From DATADF01 sp046263155 (GTDB lineage: Bacteria; Actinomycetota; CADDZG01; WHSQ01): a stretch of DNA of 19,578 nucleotides. Each line of letters starts with the position of its first letter. The first letter of the stretch is position 1. This document shows positions 7,401-14,719 of the stretch, piece by piece. The position numbers were made by a program, and so were the translations under genes. The stretch covers positions 1 to 19,578 of the forward strand of contig JBHELF010000058.1 of the NCBI GenBank assembly GCA_046263155.1, given 5' to 3'. Below the pieces are notes generated by a model. That model searched no databases and was not told where the DNA came from. It worked only from the letters and a program-made list of their open reading frames with translations.

Positions 7401-10400
7401 GGTGACCTCGGCCGAGCGTTCCGTGACGGTGGCCAACACCACCAACACCAAGTACAGGGCGACCTATCAGCTGGATGATCCCAGCGGCATCCCCCAAGCC
7501 CTCACTTACAAGCCGCCGGCCAACCCGACGGATCCCGAGCCACTTCAGGACAACCACGTCGTGAAGCTCTATGCGACCAACAACAGCAGTGTCACATGGC
7601 GCAAGTCCGATGTCGTACTGCGCTATCGCTGGCTCAACTTGGATGGAACCACGGCGGCCACGGGAACGGACGCCGCCCTCGCCGGAGATGTACGCGCTGG
7701 AGCAAAGAGCAAGGTGATAACGGTCAGCGTCCTCCCCCCCAAGCTTGCCGAGGGCGTCGATCGCGGCGAATTCATTCTGCGACTTGACCTATTCGACAAG
7801 CCCACCGGCAAGTTCTTTGCGGAAAAGGGCAACCCGCCCCTCGATAACCCTGTAATAGTCAACAAGCAGATCGCGGCGACGGCTCTGGGGCTAGAGCGCT
7901 ACTACCACTACGACACGACCGATCTAGGAGCAGGCATGACGCATCTGGTCAATGTCGCCTCCGGCAACTCGTTGGTGCGTTGGACGCCCTTTACCTCTCC
8001 GGGTAGAGGCCTCTCCACAGTAGTGTCGCTTACCTACAACAGCCTCGAGGACAAGAACGACTCACCCATAGGCAATAACTTCTCGCTGGGGATCTCAAGC
8101 CTGAGCCGCTTCGGGCTGCCGTTGGATATCCACCCCAACAAAGCTGACAGCCTCGCCGGCCGCGCTGCTGAGTACATCGAGTTCACCGACTCAGACGGTA
8201 CAACCCACCGCTTCACCAAGAACGCGGGCGGAGGCTGGGATGAACCGCCAGGCGTCCATCTGTACCTGCGTCAGTTCTCAACGACGGACCCGACGCGCAA
8301 GTGGGCGCTCACGCGCCCGGACCGGGTCACGTTCTTTTACGACGACGCCGGGTTTCCCTCATTCGTTGAGGATCGCAATGGAAACAAGATCAGCTTCACC
8401 TACCAAAACCCCATCCCTCCCGGGGAGGACCCCGGCGGCGTCAAGCGGCGAGTCACCAAGATCACTGATGCCGCCGGTCAGGGCGCAAACCCTGCTCTCA
8501 ATCGCAGTTTCGACATCGATTACTGGGACACAACAGAGGCCAAGAAGCCGCAGGTTCGCGGCAAGATCCAGTCGATCTCCGATCACAGCGGAAGCAAGCT
8601 GACCTTCGACTATTACGACGACGGCAACCTGCTCCGCATTACCCAGAAGGGCGGCACAAGCCCTGAGGGCATCACCACGCCCGACAGGACCTTCGTTTTC
8701 ACCTACACCACTTCGAGCGGTGCCGGCCCCGCCATCCCTGCAGCGGCTGATCGGATCAGTCCGGATCCAAAGACGCCCAATCAATCAACTCGGCTCTACA
8801 GCGTGCGTGACCCGCGAGGCAAAGAAACGACGTTCACGTACTTCCTGCCCGGGGCCAACAAGAATGCGTGGAAGTTCCAGTCGATTACCGACCGCTCTGG
8901 GGCAATCACGTCCTTCTCCTACGACTGGGCCAACCGTGTGACAACCGTGTCGAGACCCCTCAACCGCACCACTAAGTTCACCTATGACACGAATGGCCTC
9001 GTCACCAAGGTCGCGCGCGTCCTTGATCCATTGGACAGCCTCAAAGACGAGGTCACTAACCTCGTGTGGAGCACTGATCGCCATCTCTCGAAGCTCACGG
9101 AGCCGGGTGGCGGGTTTACTGACTACAAGTACAACGACAACGGTTATCCCACTGAAGTCAAGGTTCTAGTGGAAAAGGGCCCGGACAACACAGTTGGCAC
9201 TGCCGACGATGTACTTGCAACCACCTTGCTGGAATACCAGAACATCGCGGTTGATGCGAACGACGTGCTGGCCAAGTGGAAGACGGGCAGGCAGATCTCA
9301 CACATTAGCCAACTTCAGAAAAAGACCGACCCAAAGGGCGCGGCCACAGCCGTGCCGATTGACGATTTCCAGTGGACCTTCGAGTACGACAATACGGGAA
9401 ACCTGTCCAAAGTAATCGAGCCCGAGGGCAGCCCCCGCTTCTTTACGCAGCTGACCTACAACGCGGACGGCACTGTTGCTACCTTTGCAGACGAGAACGG
9501 CACCATGACCGGCAAGGTCACTACTTTCAATACATATGACGCTAATGGCCTGCCGACCCGGGTCACCGATCCTTTGGGCCACGTCACGACACTGTCATTT
9601 GACAACGATGGCTTGCTGCAGTGGATACAGGACCCCGACCACCAGAGCTTTAACTCGGGCGACCCCCACACCTACCGCACCTACTTCTACAACGATGCCT
9701 TCAACCGCCTCGTCCGCCAGTCCACCCCGAAGCTGACCGAGGCGCAAGACGGTGTCCTCATCTGGAGCTCCTTTGCCTACGACGAAAACGACAACCTCAT
9801 CTCGAGCTCCAACCCTGAGGCAAGCGTGGGCTTTGCCGCGGCGGACTTCACGACCGCGGACTACGACGCGATGGACCGCCGCACCAAGATGACTAACCAG
9901 CAGGGTCACGCAACCACGACTGACTACGACACCGTAGGTAGGGTCACGAAGGCGACTCTACCGAAGGGTGTGCTGACTCCATCGATCGCCGACGACTTCG
10001 CTACGAGACTCGAATACGACCCACTCGACCGGGTGCTGAGAGAGATTCGTTACGACACCTCGGTCACGCCGGGGAAGGCGCTCACCACTCATTACTGCTA
10101 CAACGATTCCAACGATGTGACATCGGTAACCGCTCCACGGGCTGATCTACCTGTGGTCAACTGCGCCGGACCGCGTCCTGCATTCACCACGCTCTACACA
10201 TACGACGCGGTTCACCGCGTGCGCTCGGTGTCAGATCCTCTCGACCACCGTGTGAGTTTTGATTACGACCTCAATGGCAATCTGCGAGCCACGACCAATG
10301 CCGCTTTAGATCAGACTACCGCCGAGTTCGACCAGAAGAACCTTCTAAAGAGCGTCACCGAACCATTCAATGGCACGCTCAAGCCCACGACGGCTTTCAC

Positions 10401-13239
10401 CTACGACGGTGCCGGCAACCTCAAGTCGGAGACCACCCCCCGGGGCACGGCCACCACTTACGACTACGACGCGGCCAACCAGCTCACCAGGGCGAGCTTT
10501 CCCAGCGATGCCCAAACCACCGCTGCCTTCGTGCATCGCTTCTACGACCCCAACGGAAACCTCTCCTCGATCAGTCTGCCCGTGGGGATCGCGGCCGCGA
10601 GTCAGAAGTCAGACATCCCCGACAAGCTGCGTTCCGACCTCACCTACTTCGACACCGGCTGGATCCGAACGCAAGACGATCACGTCGACCCCAAGGTGAC
10701 CTACGACCACACCCCCGAAGGTTGGCAATCGGAACGCACGCTTTCGGGAGGGGTTACCGAACGTTGGACCCACTTCCCCGATGGGATGCTGGCCCGCCAC
10801 GATGACGACCATCCGCTGGGTTCGCAATTCGTGACCTTCGACTACGACGCAGACAACCTGCTGACCAAGACCGAGGACCGCGCCGGACTCAACGGTGCCC
10901 AGAAGCCGGTATTTGTCGAGGTTTCCTACGACAGCCTTAACCGCGCTAGCGAAGTGCGTAACCGCAAAGACGCCGATTCCAACTGGAGTTTTACGACGTT
11001 TGCCTACGACCTGAACTCCAACGTGGTCGAACGCGGTGAGAACGGCTTCAAGAGCGTAAGTACGGGCCTGATAACCACGCCTGCCAAGCGCCACACCTTC
11101 ACTTACGACGCCGCCGACTGGCTCGACATCCAAAGAGACTTTCTCCCCACCGGGTGCCAGAAGGTCGACAATGACTTCACCGTCACGGGTTGGGAGTCGC
11201 GCCGCACGATTACGGCCGCGACCACCGTCTGTGGAGCGACACCTGCACAGGACCCTGTCTTCTCTCCGAGACAGACGACCACCTGGGATTACTTTAAGAA
11301 CGGCAAGCTCAAGACTTTGCAGACAAGCGATGCCGCCGGAGCTGCCGTGGAATCCCACACGATCGATTACGTGACCGGTGGAACCTACATGAACGGCCAC
11401 CGCGTCAGCGATCGGTTCTTCCTTGCAGGACCCAATCTGACTCAGTGCCACCGTAGCGACCAACAGTGCACCGCGACCTACTCCTACGATCGCCGCGATC
11501 GCCTCGTGTCCCACTTCGACGGTCACGGTGGCACCACGACCTATGAGCTGGATCCCCGGGGCAACATCACGACCGAGACCAAGGGCACGACCACGAGGAC
11601 CTTCGTCTACGAAGGCGACCGCCTGGCAAAGGTCACCGTCGGCGGAGCGACGCCCACGACCTCCACCTACCTCTACAAGAGCGGCGATTTCCGCTGCATC
11701 GCCAAGGGTGACTTAGCGCCCACGGCGACTTGCCCCACCGACACCTCGGCATTGATCGCCCGCTACTCCTTTGACTATCTCCACCGCCTCACGACCTACG
11801 AGAGCTTCCGCACCGATGGCACGCTTAGGGACAACGCTACCTACGACTACGACGCCTTGGACCGCGTGGTCAAGCAAACCGAGGCCCACCGCGACTCCCG
11901 GCTCGCGGGCGCCAGCCGGACCACGAACTTCACCTATCTCGGCCCCAGCAACCTCGTCACCAGAGAGGATCTCAGCACCGGCGGCGCCAAGACCTACGCC
12001 TACGACGCCTACGGCAAACGTATGTCTATCTCCGACCGGCCCTCAAGCCTCGGGACAACCACGACCTTCACCTACGCCTACGACACGCATGGCTCGACGT
12101 CGCTGCTGCTCAACAGCACCGGCGGCGCCCGCGTCTCTTACGGCTACACCCCCTATGGTGATCGCGACACCGTGTTGACCAAGGGCGCCACTACGTCGGA
12201 CGTCGATCCGGACAGGCCCCTCAACCCCTACACCTACTCGGCCAAGCGCTTTGACTCCGGCTCAAAGTCGCTCGACATGGGAGCGCGTAGGTTCGGGCCC
12301 GATGTCGCCCATTTCCTCACGCCGGACTTCTTCCGGGGTGCGCTATCTGACCTTTCCTTGACGACTGACCCCTTGACGGCCAACCGCTTCGGGCTGGCCG
12401 GCGGCAATCCGATCTCCTACGCCGAGTGGGATGGCCATCGTGTCGTCGCCGACGGCACAGGAAGTGCCTCCCGCTACAGCGATTGGACAGGAGGGCGAAC
12501 CGAGGGGCAGTGGGCTCCGTCCGTGGAGGCTGGAGCTCGTGGGGAGATTTACGGGCGTCCACTGCACAATCCATCAACCTCCCTCTGCCCGGTCTGTGGC
12601 AAATCGGGCACGTTTGTGCCAGTCGGCGGCACTATGCGCGAGATCGGCTACGTACCAGTGGAAGAAGAAACTCGCAGGATTTGTGTCTTCCTAGGTCCCT
12701 GCGCGGTCTATGACGCACTCAAAGAGGGCAACATACTCGGGGCTGGCATCGAAGCAGCTGGATTAACGCCTTGGGGCAGAGTAGGCAAGTTGCTGAGGGG
12801 CGGGTGGAAGGCTCTAGCGTCCATATTGGGCCGTGCAGACGATGCGGCGGACGTCGCTCGGGCCACAAGGGTGGGAGGCATCTTTCGTGGTCTGAGCGCT
12901 ATCCGATCCGAAACGGGGGCCGCTGTTGCGGCACGTCTCGAGGTCAATGGGAGCAGCTACGTGGGAACAAACCTCGCGCGTGGCAACGCGCCAATCAAGG
13001 GCACGTTCTCTTTCTTCGCGCAACATGCCGAGGGTGATGCCTTCGCTCAGGCACTGCGGGCCGGTGACCTCTCGGGACAATCAGCCGCGCTGTACGTAAC
13101 ACGAGCACCATGTAGGTTCTGTGTATCAAGTCTTAGCGCTGTCGCTCGATCCTCGGGTCTCAGCGAGCTGAGCATATTTACCCCAGAGGGCGTTTTCGGT
13201 ATCTACACTCCGGAGACCGGACTGGTCCGTTCATTGTGA
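4402..13239 (+). CDS. Giant DNRLRE/YD-repeat (Rhs-like) polymorphic toxin with C-terminal DddA-like deaminase
   Basis: About 2,945 residues, secreted. Residue numbers count from ATG 4396. That ATG directly abuts its only Shine-Dalgarno (AAGGG), so GTG 4402, 6 nt after it, is the better start. Order: signal peptide (1-30); N-terminal beta region; Ser/Pro/Thr linker (about 133-206); DNRLRE domain (354-514); FN3-like (516-613); second DNRLRE (625-816); two bacterial Ig-like domains (823-1013); Rhs-type N-terminal region (from about 1165); some 30 YD repeats (about 1330-2590); Rhs core end (FGPDVAHFLTPDFF, NRFGLAGGNPISY, to 2681); variable tip. The tip has CPVCG (C2731, C2734) and then a cytidine-deaminase fold with HAEGDAF (H2877, E2879) and PCRFC (C2906, C2909). 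H-to-C spacing and the later FTPEG match the SCP1.201/DddA family. The YD shell should encapsulate the toxin. Substrate (dsDNA, ssDNA or RNA) cannot be read from sequence. Confidence 0.93.
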   Translation: MKQRSTRLCVFISALVGILGLPGIAVQAQTDAAEDTPRGRVERVDRRTALSRTFANPDGTLTTELRLTPLHYRDASWSWAPINSDLVAANRPGYTWRNKANSFRVLLKERIERDFLRFETAGAAFKMTLVPSGSPADTENPPGRSTTQAESAPSQTPASQQSATSSPTNEPSNTPSVSASPTADESPSAEAPAAEADASEDAPAWAARVEGSRATYTRALPHADLTYQVLAEGVKETVTLHNAAAPTHYRFLIDASENPGVRANRLPDGSWGFFLPAVPEPIFVVPAPYMIEAHEPGVALPPETEHVSLEVSPTDDGFALDLEIDLDWLADPARSFPIEVDPTILIQPSSQDAYWDAACGTCGAQLTDRLPVATGGTSKYRAAAQFDLAGIPANAAVSSARLSLAYNSCLVTCPTGDQIDVHRITQSWSYNSTSSQLAFNATRAATAAVPQFAGSMDWTVTTLVEDWLDGAFPNFGFLLKRNSEVANAGGPNFPSSRSSDFSVTPKLEITYTGDAVTLAPITAVHSDGAELSWTLDTGLGSPPFQKFEIHRSSQTAFSPSSATLLTTITDPTITTYRDHTAAPNMSFSYRIVANDIWSNTERVTLPADGQARLVTQPGPTTGQDTYAFFHSLFRTCGNYGRDDATYIGSTSTDVFRPFLSFALPQIPPDADITSATLSVYELFGQHSYNSVVEVHRVTRAWSQGSGFSPDGADCPADGVTWYESDGINPWTTEGGDFDAQVAASVTNAAGSPSTWDDFNVTPLVQEWVSGSNPNLGVVLKQADETLRDGNYSAYWSSDYTVSPSLRPKLSIDYVDGSHALGPTVAVLAPGPSESVSGTVTVKASATDDRRVDKVEFFKDAVSLSTDLSAPYEASWTTTKGDNGNHVLTARATDDAGNVTTSQGVTVSVRNADPPQTSITAPLAGATVSGNSVTVEASASADSAAGTTVTKVEFFFDGNRISDPDTTAPYSVSWDTLDPRQTAFDGTHKLTSRVYDSDGRVVTSAERSVTVANTTNTKYRATYQLDDPSGIPQALTYKPPANPTDPEPLQDNHVVKLYATNNSSVTWRKSDVVLRYRWLNLDGTTAATGTDAALAGDVRAGAKSKVITVSVLPPKLAEGVDRGEFILRLDLFDKPTGKFFAEKGNPPLDNPVIVNKQIAATALGLERYYHYDTTDLGAGMTHLVNVASGNSLVRWTPFTSPGRGLSTVVSLTYNSLEDKNDSPIGNNFSLGISSLSRFGLPLDIHPNKADSLAGRAAEYIEFTDSDGTTHRFTKNAGGGWDEPPGVHLYLRQFSTTDPTRKWALTRPDRVTFFYDDAGFPSFVEDRNGNKISFTYQNPIPPGEDPGGVKRRVTKITDAAGQGANPALNRSFDIDYWDTTEAKKPQVRGKIQSISDHSGSKLTFDYYDDGNLLRITQKGGTSPEGITTPDRTFVFTYTTSSGAGPAIPAAADRISPDPKTPNQSTRLYSVRDPRGKETTFTYFLPGANKNAWKFQSITDRSGAITSFSYDWANRVTTVSRPLNRTTKFTYDTNGLVTKVARVLDPLDSLKDEVTNLVWSTDRHLSKLTEPGGGFTDYKYNDNGYPTEVKVLVEKGPDNTVGTADDVLATTLLEYQNIAVDANDVLAKWKTGRQISHISQLQKKTDPKGAATAVPIDDFQWTFEYDNTGNLSKVIEPEGSPRFFTQLTYNADGTVATFADENGTMTGKVTTFNTYDANGLPTRVTDPLGHVTTLSFDNDGLLQWIQDPDHQSFNSGDPHTYRTYFYNDAFNRLVRQSTPKLTEAQDGVLIWSSFAYDENDNLISSSNPEASVGFAAADFTTADYDAMDRRTKMTNQQGHATTTDYDTVGRVTKATLPKGVLTPSIADDFATRLEYDPLDRVLREIRYDTSVTPGKALTTHYCYNDSNDVTSVTAPRADLPVVNCAGPRPAFTTLYTYDAVHRVRSVSDPLDHRVSFDYDLNGNLRATTNAALDQTTAEFDQKNLLKSVTEPFNGTLKPTTAFTYDGAGNLKSETTPRGTATTYDYDAANQLTRASFPSDAQTTAAFVHRFYDPNGNLSSISLPVGIAAASQKSDIPDKLRSDLTYFDTGWIRTQDDHVDPKVTYDHTPEGWQSERTLSGGVTERWTHFPDGMLARHDDDHPLGSQFVTFDYDADNLLTKTEDRAGLNGAQKPVFVEVSYDSLNRASEVRNRKDADSNWSFTTFAYDLNSNVVERGENGFKSVSTGLITTPAKRHTFTYDAADWLDIQRDFLPTGCQKVDNDFTVTGWESRRTITAATTVCGATPAQDPVFSPRQTTTWDYFKNGKLKTLQTSDAAGAAVESHTIDYVTGGTYMNGHRVSDRFFLAGPNLTQCHRSDQQCTATYSYDRRDRLVSHFDGHGGTTTYELDPRGNITTETKGTTTRTFVYEGDRLAKVTVGGATPTTSTYLYKSGDFRCIAKGDLAPTATCPTDTSALIARYSFDYLHRLTTYESFRTDGTLRDNATYDYDALDRVVKQTEAHRDSRLAGASRTTNFTYLGPSNLVTREDLSTGGAKTYAYDAYGKRMSISDRPSSLGTTTTFTYAYDTHGSTSLLLNSTGGARVSYGYTPYGDRDTVLTKGATTSDVDPDRPLNPYTYSAKRFDSGSKSLDMGARRFGPDVAHFLTPDFFRGALSDLSLTTDPLTANRFGLAGGNPISYAEWDGHRVVADGTGSASRYSDWTGGRTEGQWAPSVEAGARGEIYGRPLHNPSTSLCPVCGKSGTFVPVGGTMREIGYVPVEEETRRICVFLGPCAVYDALKEGNILGAGIEAAGLTPWGRVGKLLRGGWKALASILGRADDAADVARATRVGGIFRGLSAIRSETGAAVAARLEVNGSSYVGTNLARGNAPIKGTFSFFAQHAEGDAFAQALRAGDLSGQSAALYVTRAPCRFCVSSLSAVARSSGLSELSIFTPEGVFGIYTPETGLVRSL
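12880..13236 (+). other. Toxin-tip domain: SCP1.201/DddA-like cytidine deaminase
   Basis: The last roughly 115 residues of the giant protein. The zinc ligands are H2877, C2906 and C2909, with catalytic glutamate E2879. The H-to-first-Cys distance is 29 residues, against 28 in DddA as I recall its sequence. A beta strand before the His (GTFSFFAQHAEG) and the LSIFTPEG strand after the second Cys also fit that family. All catalytic residues are present, so the domain should be active. Confidence 0.85.
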
Positions 13240-13631
13240 GCGATCAGCAATTGGTGACCGTCATTATCGAGCGCGCTGGACAAGAGGAGGACCGACGGGA
13301 GGGTCTCCCTGTCGGTGAAGTCGAGCGGCTCATCATGTCAATGGAGGGCGAGCGCGATGCAACCGTGTCGGTTCAACTAACCGAACTTGAGGAGCGAGCT
13401 TTTGTAGCGGTGGACGCAGGGCATGCGTTCATAGGGCTCGAGAGATCCGACGGCGTTTTCCAGTTCGCTCGACGGAACGCTGGATTGACGCGTACTCCTT
13501 TCACAATCGGTGGGCAGGAGACCGACATCGAGGTTCGCTACCTGGTAAACATCGACACCGCGGCCGCTATCGTACGAGAGTGGCTGAGGAATGGTGAGGA
13601 ATCATCTATCGGGAGCTGGGAAAGGCAATAG
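13236..13631 (+). CDS. Imm1-like immunity protein for the deaminase toxin
   Basis: A 131-residue acidic cytoplasmic protein predicted to bind and block the deaminase tip in the producer and its kin. The GTG start (13236-13238) overlaps the toxin stop TGA in the 4-nt string GTGA. No Shine-Dalgarno site is evident, so translation is probably coupled to the toxin. The C-terminal half carries the Imm1-type pattern: PFTIGGQETDIEVRYLVNID, then a helix (TAAAIVREWLRNGE) and a terminal SWE. Imm1 is the immunity family usually found next to SCP1.201-type deaminases, so family and position agree. The assignment is from memory of the family pattern and not from a search. Confidence 0.85.
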   Translation: MSDQQLVTVIIERAGQEEDRREGLPVGEVERLIMSMEGERDATVSVQLTELEERAFVAVDAGHAFIGLERSDGVFQFARRNAGLTRTPFTIGGQETDIEVRYLVNIDTAAAIVREWLRNGEESSIGSWERQ

Positions 13632-13704
13632 CCTGGATACGACCGCCTCGGAGCGTTCTCTTGACGCAACAGTCGGTATCTGCGGAACTGACCCTAGGAG
13701 GCCC

Positions 13705-13720
13705 CGGCGCCAGAGCGCCG
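13705..13720 (+). terminator. Candidate terminator hairpin after the immunity gene
   Basis: A 6-bp GC stem CGGCGC/GCGCCG with a CAGA loop, 74 nt after the immunity stop. There is no T-run, so this is a weak call. It is the first stable hairpin downstream of the toxin operon. Confidence 0.35.
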
Positions 13721-13954
13721 CGATTGAGCAGCGGACCGCTTCTGAGCGTACGACCAGCTTGCTCTGTTCGTCATGGCCGACTCTCGAACGAATCGAGAGC
13801 ACTCTCTCGGATTCATACGCCGGGCAATCCGATTCCACTGCGTCGGAGGCTGCCTCCAACGCCTTAGCCTGAGCTTCTGGTTCTCCAGTGGTTTCAAGGG
13901 TGATTCTGCGTCACCTGCTCCCTCTATAAGTGCTCTAGAGGAGGGCGCCACCCA

Positions 13955-14017
13955 CTCAAGGAACATTCCGGAACTCTTGGGCATCGAGGTGAAGTGTTAT
14001 CTCACAGAAGTGTGATT
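13955..14017 (+). repeat. 63-nt intergenic element, copy B
   Basis: Gapless counterpart of copy A at 113-175, with the same conserved blocks and the TCACA-N4-TGTGA dyad (14002-14015). The four nucleotides inside the dyad differ between copies while the arms are kept, which argues for selection on the symmetric arms. It lies upstream of the small membrane protein and SecDF genes and could be part of their control region. Confidence 0.7.
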
Positions 14018-14295
14018 TCACGCTCGAAGTTTCAGATCGTCGAGAGGTCTTACTCGACCACGTAGTCCGCGAATTCGTTGTCGGCGAGTTTGTCGTTTAC
14101 GCGTGGGGACCTGAGGCCTTGAGGCGATCATCTATCGATCGAGGGTAGTAGCCGTTCATCGAAGGTGATCCTGAGGGCGATTATTAAGCATCGATCGGCC
14201 GCCTACCAGCAGCGACCAAGAAAGTAGTCGAGCTCCGACACGGGTACTACCTCGGCGAGGAACCCCTGGACTGGGTTGCAGGTACCTTTGTCTAA

Positions 14296-14673
14296 ATGCG
14301 CTTCCACCCAAGAGCTGTCGCTCCGCTGAGCCTGCTATTCGTAGCTGCTCTCATTTTCGCTCCTGGAGAAAGCTGGCTCGGACAGACGCCAAGTACGAAT
14401 CGAGGCACCTCGGATGTGGCTGCTCGAATGCTCGCACCGACCGTGGATCAGGGCCTTGCCGGTGAAGGCCGGTTTTCTCGGGTCGCTCCGTCATCACAGG
14501 AAAAAGAGAAGCGGGGACTCGGCCGCGTTTGGCTTGCCACCTTGCTGCTGAGTGCCGTCTGTCTGGCTGCGACTTGTCTTACATGTTTCGTTGAGGCGAC
14601 GACAACGGCCCGACGACATCCTGCCGGTTCGCCCATTCTTCGACGAGGTCCACCTCTCCTCCAACCTTCGTAG
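14296..14673 (+). CDS. Small membrane protein of unknown function
   Basis: 125 residues. An N-terminal hydrophobic stretch (about 9-24, VAPLSLLFVAALIFAPG) looks like a signal peptide or first membrane segment. A polar middle section of about 50 residues follows, then a second hydrophobic segment (about 77-101, VWLATLLLSAVCLAATCLTC) and a basic, Pro-rich tail. The likely topology is an extracytoplasmic loop with a cytoplasmic positively charged end. Codon choice resembles the neighbouring genes. There is no clear Shine-Dalgarno site before ATG 14296. It precedes SecDF by 46 bp, with a GC hairpin between them. I do not recognise the family. Confidence 0.55.
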   Translation: MRFHPRAVAPLSLLFVAALIFAPGESWLGQTPSTNRGTSDVAARMLAPTVDQGLAGEGRFSRVAPSSQEKEKRGLGRVWLATLLLSAVCLAATCLTCFVEATTTARRHPAGSPILRRGPPLLQPS

Positions 14674-14681
14674 CGACTAAC

Positions 14682-14699
14682 CGCCGCGCGCCCGCGGCG
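14682..14699 (+). terminator. GC-rich hairpin just before the SecDF ribosome-binding site
   Basis: CGCCGCG (14682-14688) pairs perfectly with CGCGGCG (14693-14699) around a CGCC loop, followed by TTCTT. It ends 5 nt before the GGAGGAG site of secDF. It could terminate the upstream transcript or attenuate secDF. Confidence 0.5.
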
Positions 14700-14719
14700 T
14701 TCTTGGAGGAGTCCGTTTC

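Larger units (their letters stand above)
13632..14295. other. Non-coding region between toxin module and SecDF cluster
   Basis: These 664 bp hold no gene I can support. They hold several dyads: CGGCGC-N4-GCGCCG (13705-13720), CTCTCG-N7-CGAGAG (13781-13799), GGAGGC-T-GCCTCC around 13840, and CCTCTA-N9-TAGAGG (13921-13941). The last is followed 14 nt later by the full repeat copy (13955-14017). Short open frames on both strands after the repeat look protein-like in places (for example a minus-strand frame ending NDKLADNEFADYVVE) but have no start in a sensible position, so a decayed gene end is possible. Confidence 0.55.

Noticed and set aside
10609..11526. Long minus-strand open frame opposite the YD-repeat region
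   Set aside because: It is a mirror of the repetitive, GC-rich YD coding sequence with no start signal or family pattern; the plus-strand reading is clear.
8390..12165. Recurring short DNA repeats around TACGAC that might suggest a tandem-repeat or CRISPR-like array
   Set aside because: They are the codons of the YD protein motif, vary in spacing and lie in one uninterrupted reading frame.
13661..13984. Possible second immunity gene or pseudogene after Imm1
   Set aside because: The frames on both strands are low in recognisable pattern, lack ribosome-binding sites and span several hairpins; I found no immunity-like sequence.
13970..14000. ECF sigma-type promoter reading of GGAAC ... GTT in the repeat element
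   Set aside because: The spacing between GGAAC and GTT is about 20 nt, longer than the usual 16-18, and the GGAAC near the spacer is not conserved in copy A.
14030..14150. Protein-like strings on both strands after repeat copy B (for example an end NDKLADNEFADYVVE on the minus strand)
   Set aside because: An in-frame stop lies just upstream and no start or family is evident; at most a decayed fragment.
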